Shown here: positions 45,801-56,769 of the stretch, piece by piece | Numbering within the stretch: position 1 is the first letter of the stretch | Layout: each line of letters begins with the position of its first letter | NCBI GenBank assembly: GCA_964017045.1 | Contig: OZ024799.1 | Coordinates: 34,911,736-34,975,735 of the forward strand | Direction: 5' to 3' | Length of the DNA: 64,000 nucleotides | DNA from: Omphiscola glabra | Lineage: Eukaryota > Mollusca > Gastropoda > Lymnaeidae | The notes under the pieces: model-generated | Databases searched by the model: none | What the model saw: the letters and a program-made list of their open reading frames with translations, nothing else | What the model was told of the DNA's origin: nothing | Program-made: the position numbers and the translations under genes

Positions 45801-48800
45801 GTCCAAATGCGTCCCGGCGCATAGCGACACACCTCTCTCGTTTTTAGTTTAAAATAGCAATGAAATCTCGCATCCATTGAGACTTCCGGCGATGGCGTGA
45901 TTCTGCGTGGTTTCAATTTAAAAACCGGATGTTTTTATCTTGTTTCACTTTTAAACTAGGTGTGCTTTATTTAGTACGGCGTGTCTATATCTAGCATGTG
46001 TTCGACCGAGGTGCCGAGAATCGATTTTTTGGCCATTGTCCATTATTTTTTCGCCGCTAATGTTATATTTTTATTAAACCTTATTCATTCTTTGATGCAT
46101 TCGTCATTAATTCATTAACATTTATTAATATTTAGCAGCTTAAAAAATATTTTAAAAATGTAAATCAATTTCATAACAGAGTTACTTCCCTTTTCTCAGG
46201 AAAATAAATTAAGTACGGAAGTAGCTCTGCCGTAAGAATGATTTAATCAATTGATATAAAATTGTAAATTTTGTACCCGTATTACATACACTGAAACATT
46301 GTTTAATGCTCAAAACAAGATCAAATCAAACGTGTATAATAGGATAAGGAAAAATATTAAAGAAAAGTCTCCCACCTTGCCTTTTCCAAGATTTACTGAA
46401 AAATGCGGACAAATGGGGCTGGCTCTGTTCACTAACATTCTGTCAAAGAAGTTTTAACATCATATATATGAGTAGCATTTAATTTAAAATATTTATAGTT
46501 CAGCGCAAGTTATATTTGGTGAACTCAGTTATTTCTTAAAATTTTAAAGCAGGCATGGTTAACCTACAGCTCACATGTGGCCCCTCATGTTGAATTGCAT
46601 GAACAAACTTCTTTTTTCATTCACTTTACAAATAGACATCATTTTTAAAAAAGGACGTAAAAACTATTTTTAAAACCACATCAGTTGTTATATTTTGTTG
46701 TTATTTTGCATTTCATTATAAGCTTTAAGAATAGATAAATAATTATATGCAGCATTTTTTTTGTGTGTTTAATTTTTAAGGTGTGATGACATGAGCCCGT
46801 GAAAAGTTAACTGCTAAAATATATTTCTCTTATTTGTTCAGATAATATTACAGCTTATGACTTCAGTTGGGTAATGTAAAATTTAGAGATCTGACATTGA
46901 AACTTACATTGGAGAGAACATCAGAAGTCAGTGGTGAAAGACTAACAGAGCAATTCATTGCAGAATGTAAGACTGCTGATGTCGTACTATTCAACGTCAC
47001 AGGATGTTGGAAGTTAACTGAAATTATAAATTGTCTCATTTGATCAGACATAAGAACTATATAAATTTTAAATTTATTATTGTAAATGCTTAACATTTTC
47101 AAGTTGGCCTATAACTAGTTTAACATAAATATTTTGGCAGTTTAGTTTCAATGTTTTAAAAATTAAATTACAAATTATTTTAAAAATATATAATATCCCA
47201 GTGCAACAACTCTATGTGGAATATAAAATAGCATCACAAGGAAATATCTATAACAGACTCAAACATACCCAAAAAACTTACAAGACTTACATATAACATT
47301 AAAAAAATCAAGTTTTGTTATAAGAAGCATACATATTGAATTGACACCTGAGGAAAAATCACATGATACTTTCTGAAGGAAACCCAAGACCAATAGGTAC
47401 TCTCTAAAACCAACCCGTTCAGTATGCTGCTGACATAGCAATGTTGGGAAAAAGTAGTAATGACATATCGAAAGCTTTTAAAAAAATTAAATTAGAAGAC
47501 ACATCAGGGCTGGAAGTTAACAAACAAAAAAGAAAATACTTGACAATGTTGAGAAAAGAGCGAACAAATAAAATCATTAAAACTTGAAACCACACTTATG
47601 AAAAAGTAAATTATTTAGATATAGGCTTCTTACTAAATGAAAGAAATGACTTATTAATAGAAATAAAAGAAAGAATATGGGCCTGAAGAGGGGCATACTT
47701 CTGTGGGTACAAAATACTTTAAGTGGTAAAAACATTATAGGAAAAACAAAGAAATCTTTTTTTTTTAAAAGCATTCAGAACAGTAGAAATTTGACCCTAA
47801 CAAAAACTCATTAAACAAATGAGAAAAGTACTCTGTAAAATATACAGACCAACAAAAGATGACCATCCAGGAATTGTATGGACTATACCAGGACCATAGT
47901 CTGCAAGTGAAAATGGAGATGGGTTGGTCACACCCGAAGGAAGTCCACAGCAAGTGTCACGAGACAAACCCTCACTTGGATCCACCAGGGCAAGAGCAAA
48001 AGAGGTTGACCCCAAATGACTTGGAGAAGGGAGCTGGAGGCAGACACCAAAAAGAGTGGGCACAAATGGGGACAGCTGGGGAGACTTGCCCAAGACCGGG
48101 ATGCCTGGAGAGCCTTTGCTTGTGCCTATGCCCCAGACGGAGCAACAGGCGATGATGATGCCAGGACCCTATGCTAGTAGCAGAAATAAAAAAGGGCAGG
48201 CTGACAGAGGAGTGAAGAGGGTGCACCACAAAATCCCCAGAGGAAAACGTCCCAAAGGCAAAAATTAATTAGAGATGAATAGTCGATGTAGAAAAAAACT
48301 ACAGCAGCTGGGAATCTAAGCATGGAAAAGAGAAGCATCAGTTAGGTCTGAAGGGAAGGAAGTGGTGAGGCAGGCCAAAGCCCTATGTGAGCTGTAGTAC
48401 CACAGGGATGGAATTCTTTGATTTAGCTACTTAAAATATATGTAACTAGCTGATATACCCGGCTTTGCCCCGGGTTACATGGACTCAAGTCTAAAATAAC
48501 AGCCTGATCCTTAATGTGTCATACAATTTGTAATTGGAGGGAGGCCTTACAAAAATAATTTACATAAATATTCATGGTGACCTTTAAAATCTGTAATTTG
48601 GTTGAAGGGACTTTTTGAATAAAGTGCCACACTAATCATAACTGCCAAACAAAGCTACAAATAAACAAACCCAAATTGAGCTTTATATTTATAGATTAAA
48701 ATATTACATATTTATAAGCACCAAAAATTGCAGAATACACAACTAAAAAAAATTTGAATCAGCATATTGATCTAAACTTTCTTATTATATAACACTGCTA

Positions 48801-49319
48801 GTACAGTCAGTAGTATATACCGTATTTTACGGACTTTAAGACACTCTTTTTTTCTTTGAAAAATTGCCTAAAAAATTCAAATATGTACTCGAAATTAATA
48901 TAAAAATTCCAGTTTTTGATTTTTTTTTAAATTGCTTAAAAATTAAGTAGCGCCTTATAGTTTGTAAAATACGGTAAGTCTGGTATGTTGGAGAAAAGGG
49001 ATTAAATGCCAAAATTTCCCTTTTTTGTAAAAACTCTAGAAAAAGTCTGACAAGCACAATAAACACAGTAAGTAAAAAAAAAAGGGAGATTTAATTTTCC
49101 AAATGAATTCTTACCTTCATGCTTGTAGTGCACCATGGCTACCCGCTTCAGATGACGTCTACTTTTAGCATGACTACGTAAACAATTCAATTTATGGGAT
49201 AAGCTATATTTGCAATATGAACAGAAAGCCTTCTTTTTGTTGCCATCTATCTTTTGACACCAAGTACTAATGGGTTTTCCGAGCACTTTAAGCTTCAGCC
49301 ATTGATTATCACAAGTCAT
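40599..49319 (-). CDS. unrecognised zinc-finger/AT-hook protein (whole gene, 2 coding exons)
   Basis: Predicted 814 aa from two exons (49319-49115 and 42838-40599) joined in frame across a 6.3-kb intron. I do not recognise an orthologue. Visible parts: a BED-like C2H2 finger at 33-56 (C33, C36, H50, H56; spacing C-X2-C-X13-H-X5-H); a second finger at 85-105 (C85, C88, H101, C105; C2HC type, with H108 as an alternative ligand); a Lys/Arg-rich region near 300-345; an internal two-fold motif at 342-382; Ser-rich acidic stretches; and an AT-hook core KKRGRPR near 650-656. This combination suggests a nuclear DNA- or chromatin-binding protein, which is inference. The start is the first ATG in the first coding exon; a non-coding 5' exon further upstream is likely. 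Confidence 0.8.
43200..44876. mobile_element. possible hAT element (CAGTGTTTCC ends)
   Basis: Left CAGTGTTTCCAAACCTGGGG and right end, read in reverse, CAGTGTTTCCCAACCTTTTC. No transposase similarity was recognised between them and the 8-bp flanks agree poorly, so the two ends may belong to different insertions. Confidence 0.35.
44178..44237. other. GC-rich hairpin
   Basis: GGTGGCAGCGGAA and its reverse complement TTCCGCTGCCACC flank a ~22-base loop, extended by AAAAGG/CCTTTT with a small bulge. The stem is about 18 bp. Confidence 0.7.
45490..45687 (+). mobile_element. SPIN-like hAT MITE, copy 2, with perfect target duplication
   Basis: 198 bp. Ends: CAGCGGTTCTCAACCTGTGG and, at the right, GGTTGAGAACCACTG. 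It is flanked on both sides by the identical 8-mer GTTTAGGA, the hAT hallmark. The inner blocks (GACCCTTTCCCAGGGGTCG, GTTATGAAGTAGCAACGAAG, ACTGTATTAAAGGGTTGCGG) match the SPIN/URR1-type consensus as I remember it. Non-autonomous. Confidence 0.88.
47427..48200 (+). mobile_element. decayed LINE (RT palm and C-terminus)
   Basis: Plus-strand remains of a non-LTR retrotransposon. First VQYAADIAMLGKSSNDISKA (catalytic box normally YADD, here YAAD), then YEKVNYLDIGFLLNE, and after several stops RWRWVGHTRRKSTASVTRQT, TWRRELEADTKKSGHKWGQL and GRLAQDRDAWRAFACAYAPD. Multiple stops and frameshifts; inactive. Clade not assigned. Confidence 0.8.
48446..48560 (-). mobile_element. Helitron-like 3' terminus
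   Basis: On the minus strand the sequence ends ACCCGG-loop-CCGGGT, seven bases, then CTAG followed by T: the hairpin-plus-CTRR arrangement of a Helitron 3' end. The terminus is at 48446; the element extends to the right for an unknown distance. Confidence 0.55.
49115..49319 (-). CDS. zinc-finger/AT-hook gene, first coding exon
   Basis: The exon itself probably extends to 49332 (acceptor TTTACGTCAG). It encodes MTCDNQWLKLKVLGKP, then AFCSYCKYSLSHKLNCLRSH and AKSRRHLKRV, a BED/C2H2-like finger. Donor GAAG|GTAAGA on the minus strand. The phase (one leftover base) matches the terminal exon exactly. Confidence 0.85.
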
Positions 49320-49332
49320 TTGTGGGCTTGAC

Positions 49333-50247
49333 CTGACGTAAAGTGATAAATATTTAGTATTCACACAAAACCAGACAGAGAAAAAATAATTGTTACTAAG
49401 AGTAAGATAACACAGTTAAATTAAAGAAACAGTTATTCATTATCCTTCTGTTTCAGTTTATTATATTGGTTAATTTATTGATGGCTGTATGAGATGAAAT
49501 ATAAGTAGGACTTAGGACAGGTTTCATACACTGAAATAATTTTACTTATTAATTTCTTTTTTAATCGTAAAAACCATAGGAATATATTTTTTCAACATGG
49601 TCTAGTAAAAATGTAGTATTGACAGGTCTCAGCTTACAATCGTAAAAGACATCTCAAAAGAGTACATTGTAAAATAAAATGGTAAGAGTAAACAGGTCTG
49701 ATAAATCCTTTTTATTTTAGAAGCTATGGGTACTAAATATTAAATTGTTTTATAATTTTTTTTTAAGATTTGCGTTTACTCATTTCAATCAGTTAGCAAA
49801 ATGAGCAGGTACACCGAAACGATGTGTAATGTCAGAAAGAAATGAGGTATACATTTCACATGTCAGCAGGCCATGATAAACGTGGTGGGTCGACCGTTCT
49901 CAACCCCTGCATCAAGCCTAGGAACCTGATTTTATTTGACGTTAAAATATCATAGTCTAATAAACACCATTAATCATAATTTTCACCTTCAGGAAAGGGA
50001 AGTGCTTGAAACATACTGAGGTATTAAAATTGTACAGCTGCTAAGTGACTTTTAAAAATAGATTTCAAATGCAGCTTACTAGATCTTCTAAAATATGTCA
50101 AATCTAACGCTGCAATGTGGAGAATTTGAGAGTGCATAAATAAAATTGAAGAAATCTGCAGTTTTCTCCTTTTTTTTGAAAACACAAAGCTACAACTTGA
50201 CGATCATCACCATCAGTACAAAAAGTGGCTTCTTATTTTATAGTTTA
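49333..50247. other. upstream flank of the zinc-finger gene
   Basis: AT-rich; no gene or element end recognised. Confidence 0.4.
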
Positions 50248-52240
50248 CTAGCCGATATACCCAGCGTGGCCCGGGATTGGATTAGGACCCCGATCCCGGT
50301 GGCCTACAGATCCCGTTAGGAGACTGTTCTCTGGGATCCCGTTCCATCTAAGGACCCTCCTTTCCAATGCTATGCCATTTCCTGATAGGATCCCGATTTG
50401 ATCGTGACATAGATAAAGCTTTTCAAAGATATCGAACTTTCTGGAAAATTCTAGATTGGTTATTCTTAGTTTTCAATCCACCCATATTTCAATATGGACA
50501 ATGAAGTGTATTGCTACCATGCTAGGCCTATATCCATCAATTCACAAAGAAACTTAAGTGTTATCTAAGCCTAATGATATTTATATAGCTTAAATAAGAA
50601 AATATGAAATGGGGCCCCTGGCCCCAGAGGGATGGATATTATGAGTTCGGTACCCTTCGGTATTTCAATATGGATAATCAATTGTATGTGTACTAAGTTT
50701 GGTCAAGATCCATCTATTCATGCAGGAGTAGGTATTTGTCGTCATTTTATTTATATAGCTCATATAAGAAAAAAACTAATTCGGGACCCCCGGCCCCACA
50801 CGAAATGTTATTAAAAGTTCTCAACACCTTAAGAGTTCCTTCGGATTGATGGATCTTGGCCTAACTTGGCACATATATCCATCATTATCCAGAAGGAACT
50901 CTTAAGGGGTTGAGAACTTTTTATGACATTCCGTTTGGGGCCGGGGGCCCCGAATTAGTTTTTTTCTTATATGAGCTATATAAAACAATTACAAACAAAT
51001 ACTCCTATGTGAATGGATGGATATCGATCAAACTTAGTACACTTACACTTGATTATCCATACTCAAATACCATCCATTCTTCTGGGGCCGGGGGCCCCAT
51101 TTCATTTTTCCTTATATGAGCTATATAAATAGCGATAAGCTTAATACGCCTACATGAATGGATGGATCTTGACCAAACTTAGTAAAAATACACTCGATTA
51201 TCCATACTCAAATACAAAAGGGTACTGAACTCATAATATCCATTCCTTTGGGGCCAGGGGCCCCATTTCATTTTTCCTTATATAAGCTATATAAATATTA
51301 ATAGGCTTAGACAACACTATAGGTTCTATGTGAATTGATGGATATAGGCTTAGCTTTGTTGCAATACACTTCTTAGTCCATATGGAAATAACGGTGGATG
51401 TAAAACTAATAATATCCAATCTAGAATTTTCCAGAAAGTTCGATAACTTTAAAACGCTATTTCTATGGCATTATTCAATAGATTTGAATGGGACAAATTT
51501 AAAATTGTAACTTCATAACTTACCTGAATGATTATTATAGGGCCCCATCTCAGGCTAATTCGGTACAATTATGGAATGGGTCCTCGGGGCCCCTCTTTTA
51601 ACTTAAATGTACTATAGTTATAGAAATTCATTAAGTCGTATAATTTTTCGTATTCGAAGAATAATTATTACTAATAAAAGACTGTTTTTACACAGTTCGG
51701 GGGAGGATAATACATTTAATCTAGAATGTTCCAGAAAGTTCTATAGGTCAATAGGCTTAATACTCCTACATGGATGGATAGATCTTGATCAAATTTGACA
51801 CATATATCCATCATTATTCGGAAAAAACGCTGAAGGGTATATGAACTTTTTATGACACTCCGTTTGGGGCCGGGGGCCCAAACTGTCGTTTTTTCCTATA
51901 TTAGCTATATAAATAAAATTAACAACAAATACTCCTTCATGAATAGATGGATCTTGAGCAAACTTAGTACACATACACTTGATTATCCATATTCAAATAT
52001 CGAAGGGTACTGAACTTATAATATCCATTTCTCTGGTACCGGGGGCCCCATTTCATTTTTCCTTATATGAGCTATATAAATATAAATAGGCTTAGACAAC
52101 ACTACAGTTTATTTGTGAATAGATCGATATAGGTCAAGATGGAACGGGATCCCATAGAGAACAGTATACTAACGGGATCTGTAGGTCACCGGGATCGGGG
52201 TCCTAATGCAATCCCGGGCCACGCCGGGTATATCGGCTAG
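50248..52240. mobile_element. Helitron-like fold-back composite
   Basis: Both outer edges are the same ~100-bp sequence in opposite orientation, each ending CCCGG-loop-CCGGG, TATATCGG, CTAG, T (termini 50248 on minus, 52240 on plus). The left arm (50400-50850) is mirrored by 50870-51475 around a centre near 50860, giving a ~1.2-kb imperfect hairpin. A third, diverged arm follows at about 51715-52240 in the same orientation as the right arm. Each arm is built from ~110-230-bp modules containing a GGGGCC/GGCCCC palindrome, TTATATGAGCTATATAAAT, and a word such as ATGGATGGATCTTGACCAAA. No transposase or helicase coding is visible inside. Confidence 0.75.
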
Positions 52241-52249
52241 TATAAATGA

Positions 52250-53950
52250 TAAAAACTACCAGGATACATTTTTCAACCTGGTGTTTTAAAATACTGGGTA
52301 GTTGTTCTGATAGGTCTCAACATACAATTATTAAAAGCATCTCAAAATTGTACAATGTATTCAAAATCTTTAAGCTTCTCATGGTCAAAAGTAAAGGGAC
52401 TAGAGGAATGTAACAGACCTGGTTACTCTTAATACCAGGCTAATACAAATTATGATGAATCATTACAAAAGTGGTGGAAGGGTCTAAAGGGATGTGGATA
52501 TAGGGTAGTTACTATTTTTAATTGAACTTTATGACGTCTAAGCCTTATCATTATGTCATTTCATTTCAATTTTACTTTTTAGTTTGAAAATTAAGTTAGA
52601 AATAATGGCAATATAATTTATAAGCCAACATATATAAGATGGGCCTATATAGTGTGTGAATACATAATATAGTATTATATATATATATAGTCTAATATAG
52701 TAAATTAGTAAATAATATTTGGGATAATAACGTAAAATATAAGATATAGGCGCCTGCTCCTCTATAGTATAGGTACACTCAGGTCCAGGCATTTGACCTA
52801 CTGACTCCTGCCTATATGCTTCATAAATTATACTTTATACTAATTACTAAATTATTGTTATATATTTTATTATTTTATAATTTTATTGAGTTTAAGTTGC
52901 TTGATTGAGAGAGATAGGCCAGATAGGCTAAGAAGGACTAAACTAATCAGCCTAACTGCCCTAACCTGAACATCTGTATTTTATTGTCATTAACACTAAC
53001 ACATTTTTTTTTAGAAAATGTTAATTTTTTATTTTTAATCTTAACATTATTAAATATCAGCACTACAGACTACAGACATGACATCACATTCATAGAGATT
53101 AACTATTACTATTATCAGTCAGCCGACACTTACTACTATGCTATTATACTATAATAGCGTTTTGTTATTTAGGCAGGCATATATAATACATTAAAATATA
53201 ATGGCTTTTAGATGAAATGAAAGTATTGAAAAATGAAAGTGATTTCAAATTTCGTAGGCTGCTCGCTCATCTGCTGCCACCGATAACTAGACTAGATGGT
53301 CTACCGTCTACTAATAATATTAATTATTAATATAATTGAATAATTCAAAATTGAGAATAAATTACAAATATCGAATTTTTATACTAAAATATACCAACAG
53401 TATGACTTTATAAGATTATATACACCGCAAGTGTCCCGAAATTATGATTCGTTACCAGTGAACAGCTAGTGTCACTGGGTGTTCGGTGTTTACACTTAAG
53501 TTTTGGTGCAAACTGATGGCGGAACATTGCGCTGGAGAAAAACCCACATCCGGGGCATTTTCTATTCTTGGAGGTTCTTAGAGAAGAAATTTGGCGGGTT
53601 CTTCGGAAAATTGTAGGTATGGGCATAGGGACCATCAATATCATAGGACGTGTACATTACGTAAAAAAACACACAATATATTTTCACGCCATTTTCCCAT
53701 CCTCCAACTGCACTCAGTACACTTTATTTAGTAGGACGAAAAAAAAACCTCACTGAATTTTTAGCCGTAAATGTTATGTCACCTCTTAATATAATAAATG
53801 AAAAAAATATCCTCTCCGCCCTTATTAATATGCCACTGTCTCCAAAGCGATAATTCAGTTGGCCGAATCTAGTTTTAAAAGAATTCGAGCATCAATTACA
53901 CATTTTACAAGATTAATGATAGTAACTCTCTTAGTTTAATAAATTTTTAA
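52250..53950. other. AT-rich region between Helitron composite and 54-kb ORF
   Basis: No confident gene. A mildly CpG-bearing patch at 53440-53590 could be the promoter or 5' exon of the minus-strand zinc-finger gene, about 4 kb upstream of its first coding exon. It contains a minus-strand Cys-rich reading (RKCPGCGFFSSAMFRHQ) that I could not connect in phase, and a plus-strand ATGGCGGAACATTGCGCTGG. Neither is strong enough to call. Confidence 0.35.
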
Positions 53951-54616
53951 ATGATATATTTTGACGTATTCTTTTTTAAAGAAATGTCAACTTTGATGGG
54001 GGATAGATGGTACCAAAGTCATTGCCTTAATTGCCAGAGTGAACATACATTTAATTTTTTATGTTTTTATTATTTGAAAGTCTGTATGTTAACTTCTTGT
54101 TTGTTCTCAATGTGGGCCTATGTATGTGCCTCTACTATTAGGGGCGTGAAACAAGGAGTTGGCAAATTTTTCTGTACTCGGACCGATACTTCTTACGGGC
54201 ATGCATCCATGAAGTTGGTACATTTTCCACTACCACTACCGGGCTCTATATTTGACTCTTGGCTCCATCAAGAAGTGAGCACCAGACATCAGCAAACCTC
54301 TGCAGATTATTTTGAATTTATAGTGCAATATAAGATATATACAATTTCACTTAAGTTGCAAAAGTTCGACTTTGACATTTACTTTTTGATCTTTCGGGAC
54401 TGTATCAAATTATATCAGCAGCTTCATCAAATTAGATTGTACAATTTGTACGCACCATTTCAAGAATATTCATCTGCATTAATAGTGAACTACCATGTTA
54501 AACCTGCACCAAGGGCAAAGCATGAACTTTCGCGCCCCCCTTGGACCTATGACCCCCCCCCCGACCCCCCCCCCCCCATGTTTAATACATCCCTGTTCAT
54601 GAGTTCTTTTAAATAA
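53951..54616 (+). CDS. orphan 221-codon ORF
   Basis: An uninterrupted ATG-to-stop frame of 666 nt in AT-rich DNA, unusual by chance here. No domain is recognised. The N-terminal third is hydrophobic (FLCFYYLKVCMLTSCLFSMW, a possible membrane segment); the C-terminus becomes proline-rich because the frame runs through C-runs (54547-54580). No splice or promoter signals support a host gene, and the surroundings are mobile-element-rich, so it may be an unidentified transposon ORF. Confidence 0.3.
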   Translation: MIYFDVFFFKEMSTLMGDRWYQSHCLNCQSEHTFNFLCFYYLKVCMLTSCLFSMWAYVCASTIRGVKQGVGKFFCTRTDTSYGHASMKLVHFPLPLPGSIFDSWLHQEVSTRHQQTSADYFEFIVQYKIYTISLKLQKFDFDIYFLIFRDCIKLYQQLHQIRLYNLYAPFQEYSSALIVNYHVKPAPRAKHELSRPPWTYDPPPDPPPPMFNTSLFMSSFK

Positions 54617-54955
54617 ATGAAACTTTGCTCTATATGCAATGTTTAATCGAAGTGGCTATTGGTACCCGGGTACCAGCATTGAGAGGTTGGGATTAAAAAA
54701 CGATTTAAAATTTTTTTTTTGGGTTTGTAAGACCAAATGAGGTATCAAATGAAAGATAATTGAATGTACTATACGTTTGAAATCTTAATTCTTCATTTTA
54801 ACTAAAATAAACTACCACAATTGACATCCGGGTACCAATAGATGCAGCCATGTTTAATATTCACTCCGGAGTCTATACATTTTTGTTCTCCTCAATAGGA
54901 AAAGCTAAGACTTAAATTGTTGTGCAATACAGTGAAAACTGTGAATGGCACAAAC

Positions 54956-55631
54956 TGTCACAAATGACCAGGATTGAGAGGGTAAACTATAAGCGTAGAT
55001 ACCCAGTGGGCGAGGCAATAGTTGACACTGGTGTTTAAATGTGGTTTATGTTAATTATACAGTGAAGACATATCTGGGAACCAAGCTGAACAAGGGTAAA
55101 TCAAGTTGTCACCTAGAGACTGTAGGCATTGGATACAGCTGGGAAGACCAAGAGATAGAGAAGTTGCTATTTAATAGCTTGGGATTGGAATTGTGGAAAG
55201 CTTAGAGAATCGAGGGGTAGAGTTTTTTGGGGACACAAGTCAATGAGTCAAGTTCATTCAAGAGAGTTTAGTGGAGGCAGTCGAGAAAAGGGTAATCCAA
55301 TTGAGGAGACTTGGACACTAAGAGAGACATGGTGATAGTCAGATCTAGGGACAGTAAACAGTTACCTGGTGATAGTGTCTGGGAGAGTGACAGAAGATCA
55401 TTATATATTAGTAATAATGTAATAAATACATTTCATAATCAAGTGTGTGACGTCTGGATATATTTGAATCGTTTACGTCTACGTTGCACTTTTGTCTGTC
55501 TCAAAACACCTAGATACCGAAATTTTATACCACAAGAGAAGCGGTCTTGTACTGATCACTACTACGTCCAAAAAATGTAAAAGTTTGTCCTATAACAACC
55601 ATCATGTGACATCTGGGGGCCAGTCCGGGAT
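54956..55631 (+). mobile_element. putative 5' LTR and primer-binding site
   Basis: A 656-bp block starts TGTCACA and ends TGTGACA (54956-55611), the short inverted ends expected of an LTR, and contains AATAAA at about 55429. Two bases later lies TGGGGGCCAGTCCGGGAT (55614-55631), differing at two positions from the proline-tRNA primer-binding site used by many retroelements. No second LTR was found in the window. Confidence 0.5.
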
Positions 55632-55754
55632 ATATGAATCCAAAAAAAATAAATAGACATTGTAGCTGATGTAAGAGATATAACACGTGATAGCACACGT
55701 CACTTGAAGCTAACCAACAGAAGGAGAGAAAAAAAAGCATGGCATCATTATAGA

Positions 55755-56060
55755 GTAGACTACATTACGGGAGACCAGCAGTGTGTCATCAAGGCAGGCA
55801 ATGTGACACACCATTTTGTTACACGTGTCATCGTGTAGGTCATAGTGCCAAAACCTGCATGAACGCTCGGTGTCGCTGTTACAGAGGCTATGCCACTGGT
55901 CATCTGCCTTTGGATTGCTACAACAAGCGCATGTGTTCCAGTGCCATGATAGTTTGCATAAAGATTGCAACAACTTACGAGTGTGCTTAAAATGTCTATA
56001 CCCAGCCATTACGCCGCGTGGTGCCATTGTTTTAGGAGAGTTTCTCCAAGTGTCGTCATC
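55755..56060 (+). pseudogene. gag-like zinc-knuckle remnant
   Basis: Plus strand encodes FCYTCHRVGHSAKTC (C-X2-C-X4-H-X4-C), a second Cys/His cluster CRCYRGYATGHLPLDC with one ligand altered, and, after a +1 frameshift, FQCHDSLHKDCNN then RVCLKCL. Repeated zinc knuckles are typical of retroelement Gag/nucleocapsid. It lies only ~140 bp after the putative primer-binding site, so most of gag must be deleted if they belong together. Confidence 0.6.
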
Positions 56061-56769
56061 AGAGGTTATAGGTCGTGAAGGATCGCCAAGCCATCCATGA
56101 CAGACAGGGAAGTAACTGAAGATTTTTTTTTATGTGCGAGGGCGAAAGCGGTAGAGATGTGTTTTAATGTAGAGAATAAATAGAAATTGTAAGCAAAGAG
56201 GATAACAATTGGGTACCGGTAATGAATAAAGAGAAGAGAAAATAAGTGAAAGTGAAGATGTTACTCTAATAGGAGGATTTTCAGTTGAAATCAGGGGAAA
56301 TAAAGTTTAAGATGTATTCATTTTTTTTAAAAATGGATTTAAAAATTGAAGCGTTTTAGGATATTCTTATAGAGGAGTAATGGTTAAACGGTAGCATGTC
56401 AGAGATGACCAGCTGTCGGGTAAAATAGGCTTTATACAGTTTACGGTCACGGCGAAGGCAGAAAAAAGTGGTAATTACATAGATGGGGGACGGAAGAAAG
56501 TGCTGTCTATATGCAAAATCTTTAGTAGACAAGATGATAGGAAATTTAGATGACCCCGACAAGACATCGATGGTAATCTGACGAGTCTTATTTCATGTTA
56601 AAGACTTAAGTAACTTTAATAAAAAAAAAAAAAGGATCTGAGATATCATTATTTGAAGTTTGAACTTTTGCATGCCTAATGTAATTAATGTTGATGATCT
56701 ACGTATTGATTGGTAATAACTGTTGCGATTGTAACTTTTATACCTTGTTAAATTTTACATGTATTATTT

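Larger units (their letters stand above)
42839..49114 (-). other. intron of the zinc-finger/AT-hook gene
   Basis: 6.3 kb containing a possible hAT-like TIR pair (43200/44876), a hairpin (44178-44237), a SPIN-like MITE, a LINE relic and a Helitron 3' end, listed separately. A CpG-bearing tract around 45750-45905 contains repeated ATGCGTCC words and begins TTAACTCATTCCCGACGGAT-like, resembling a piggyBac end, but no partner end was found. Confidence 0.6.

Noticed and set aside
45744..45910. piggyBac end starting TTAACTCATTCCCGACGG
   Set aside because: No matching opposite end was found, so an element cannot be defined.
53408..53644. Minus-strand Cys/His-rich frame RKCPGCGFFSSAMFRHQ as a first zinc-finger exon
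   Set aside because: Available donors do not give the phase required by the first coding exon at 49332. It may be 5' UTR of that gene, but coding is not supported.
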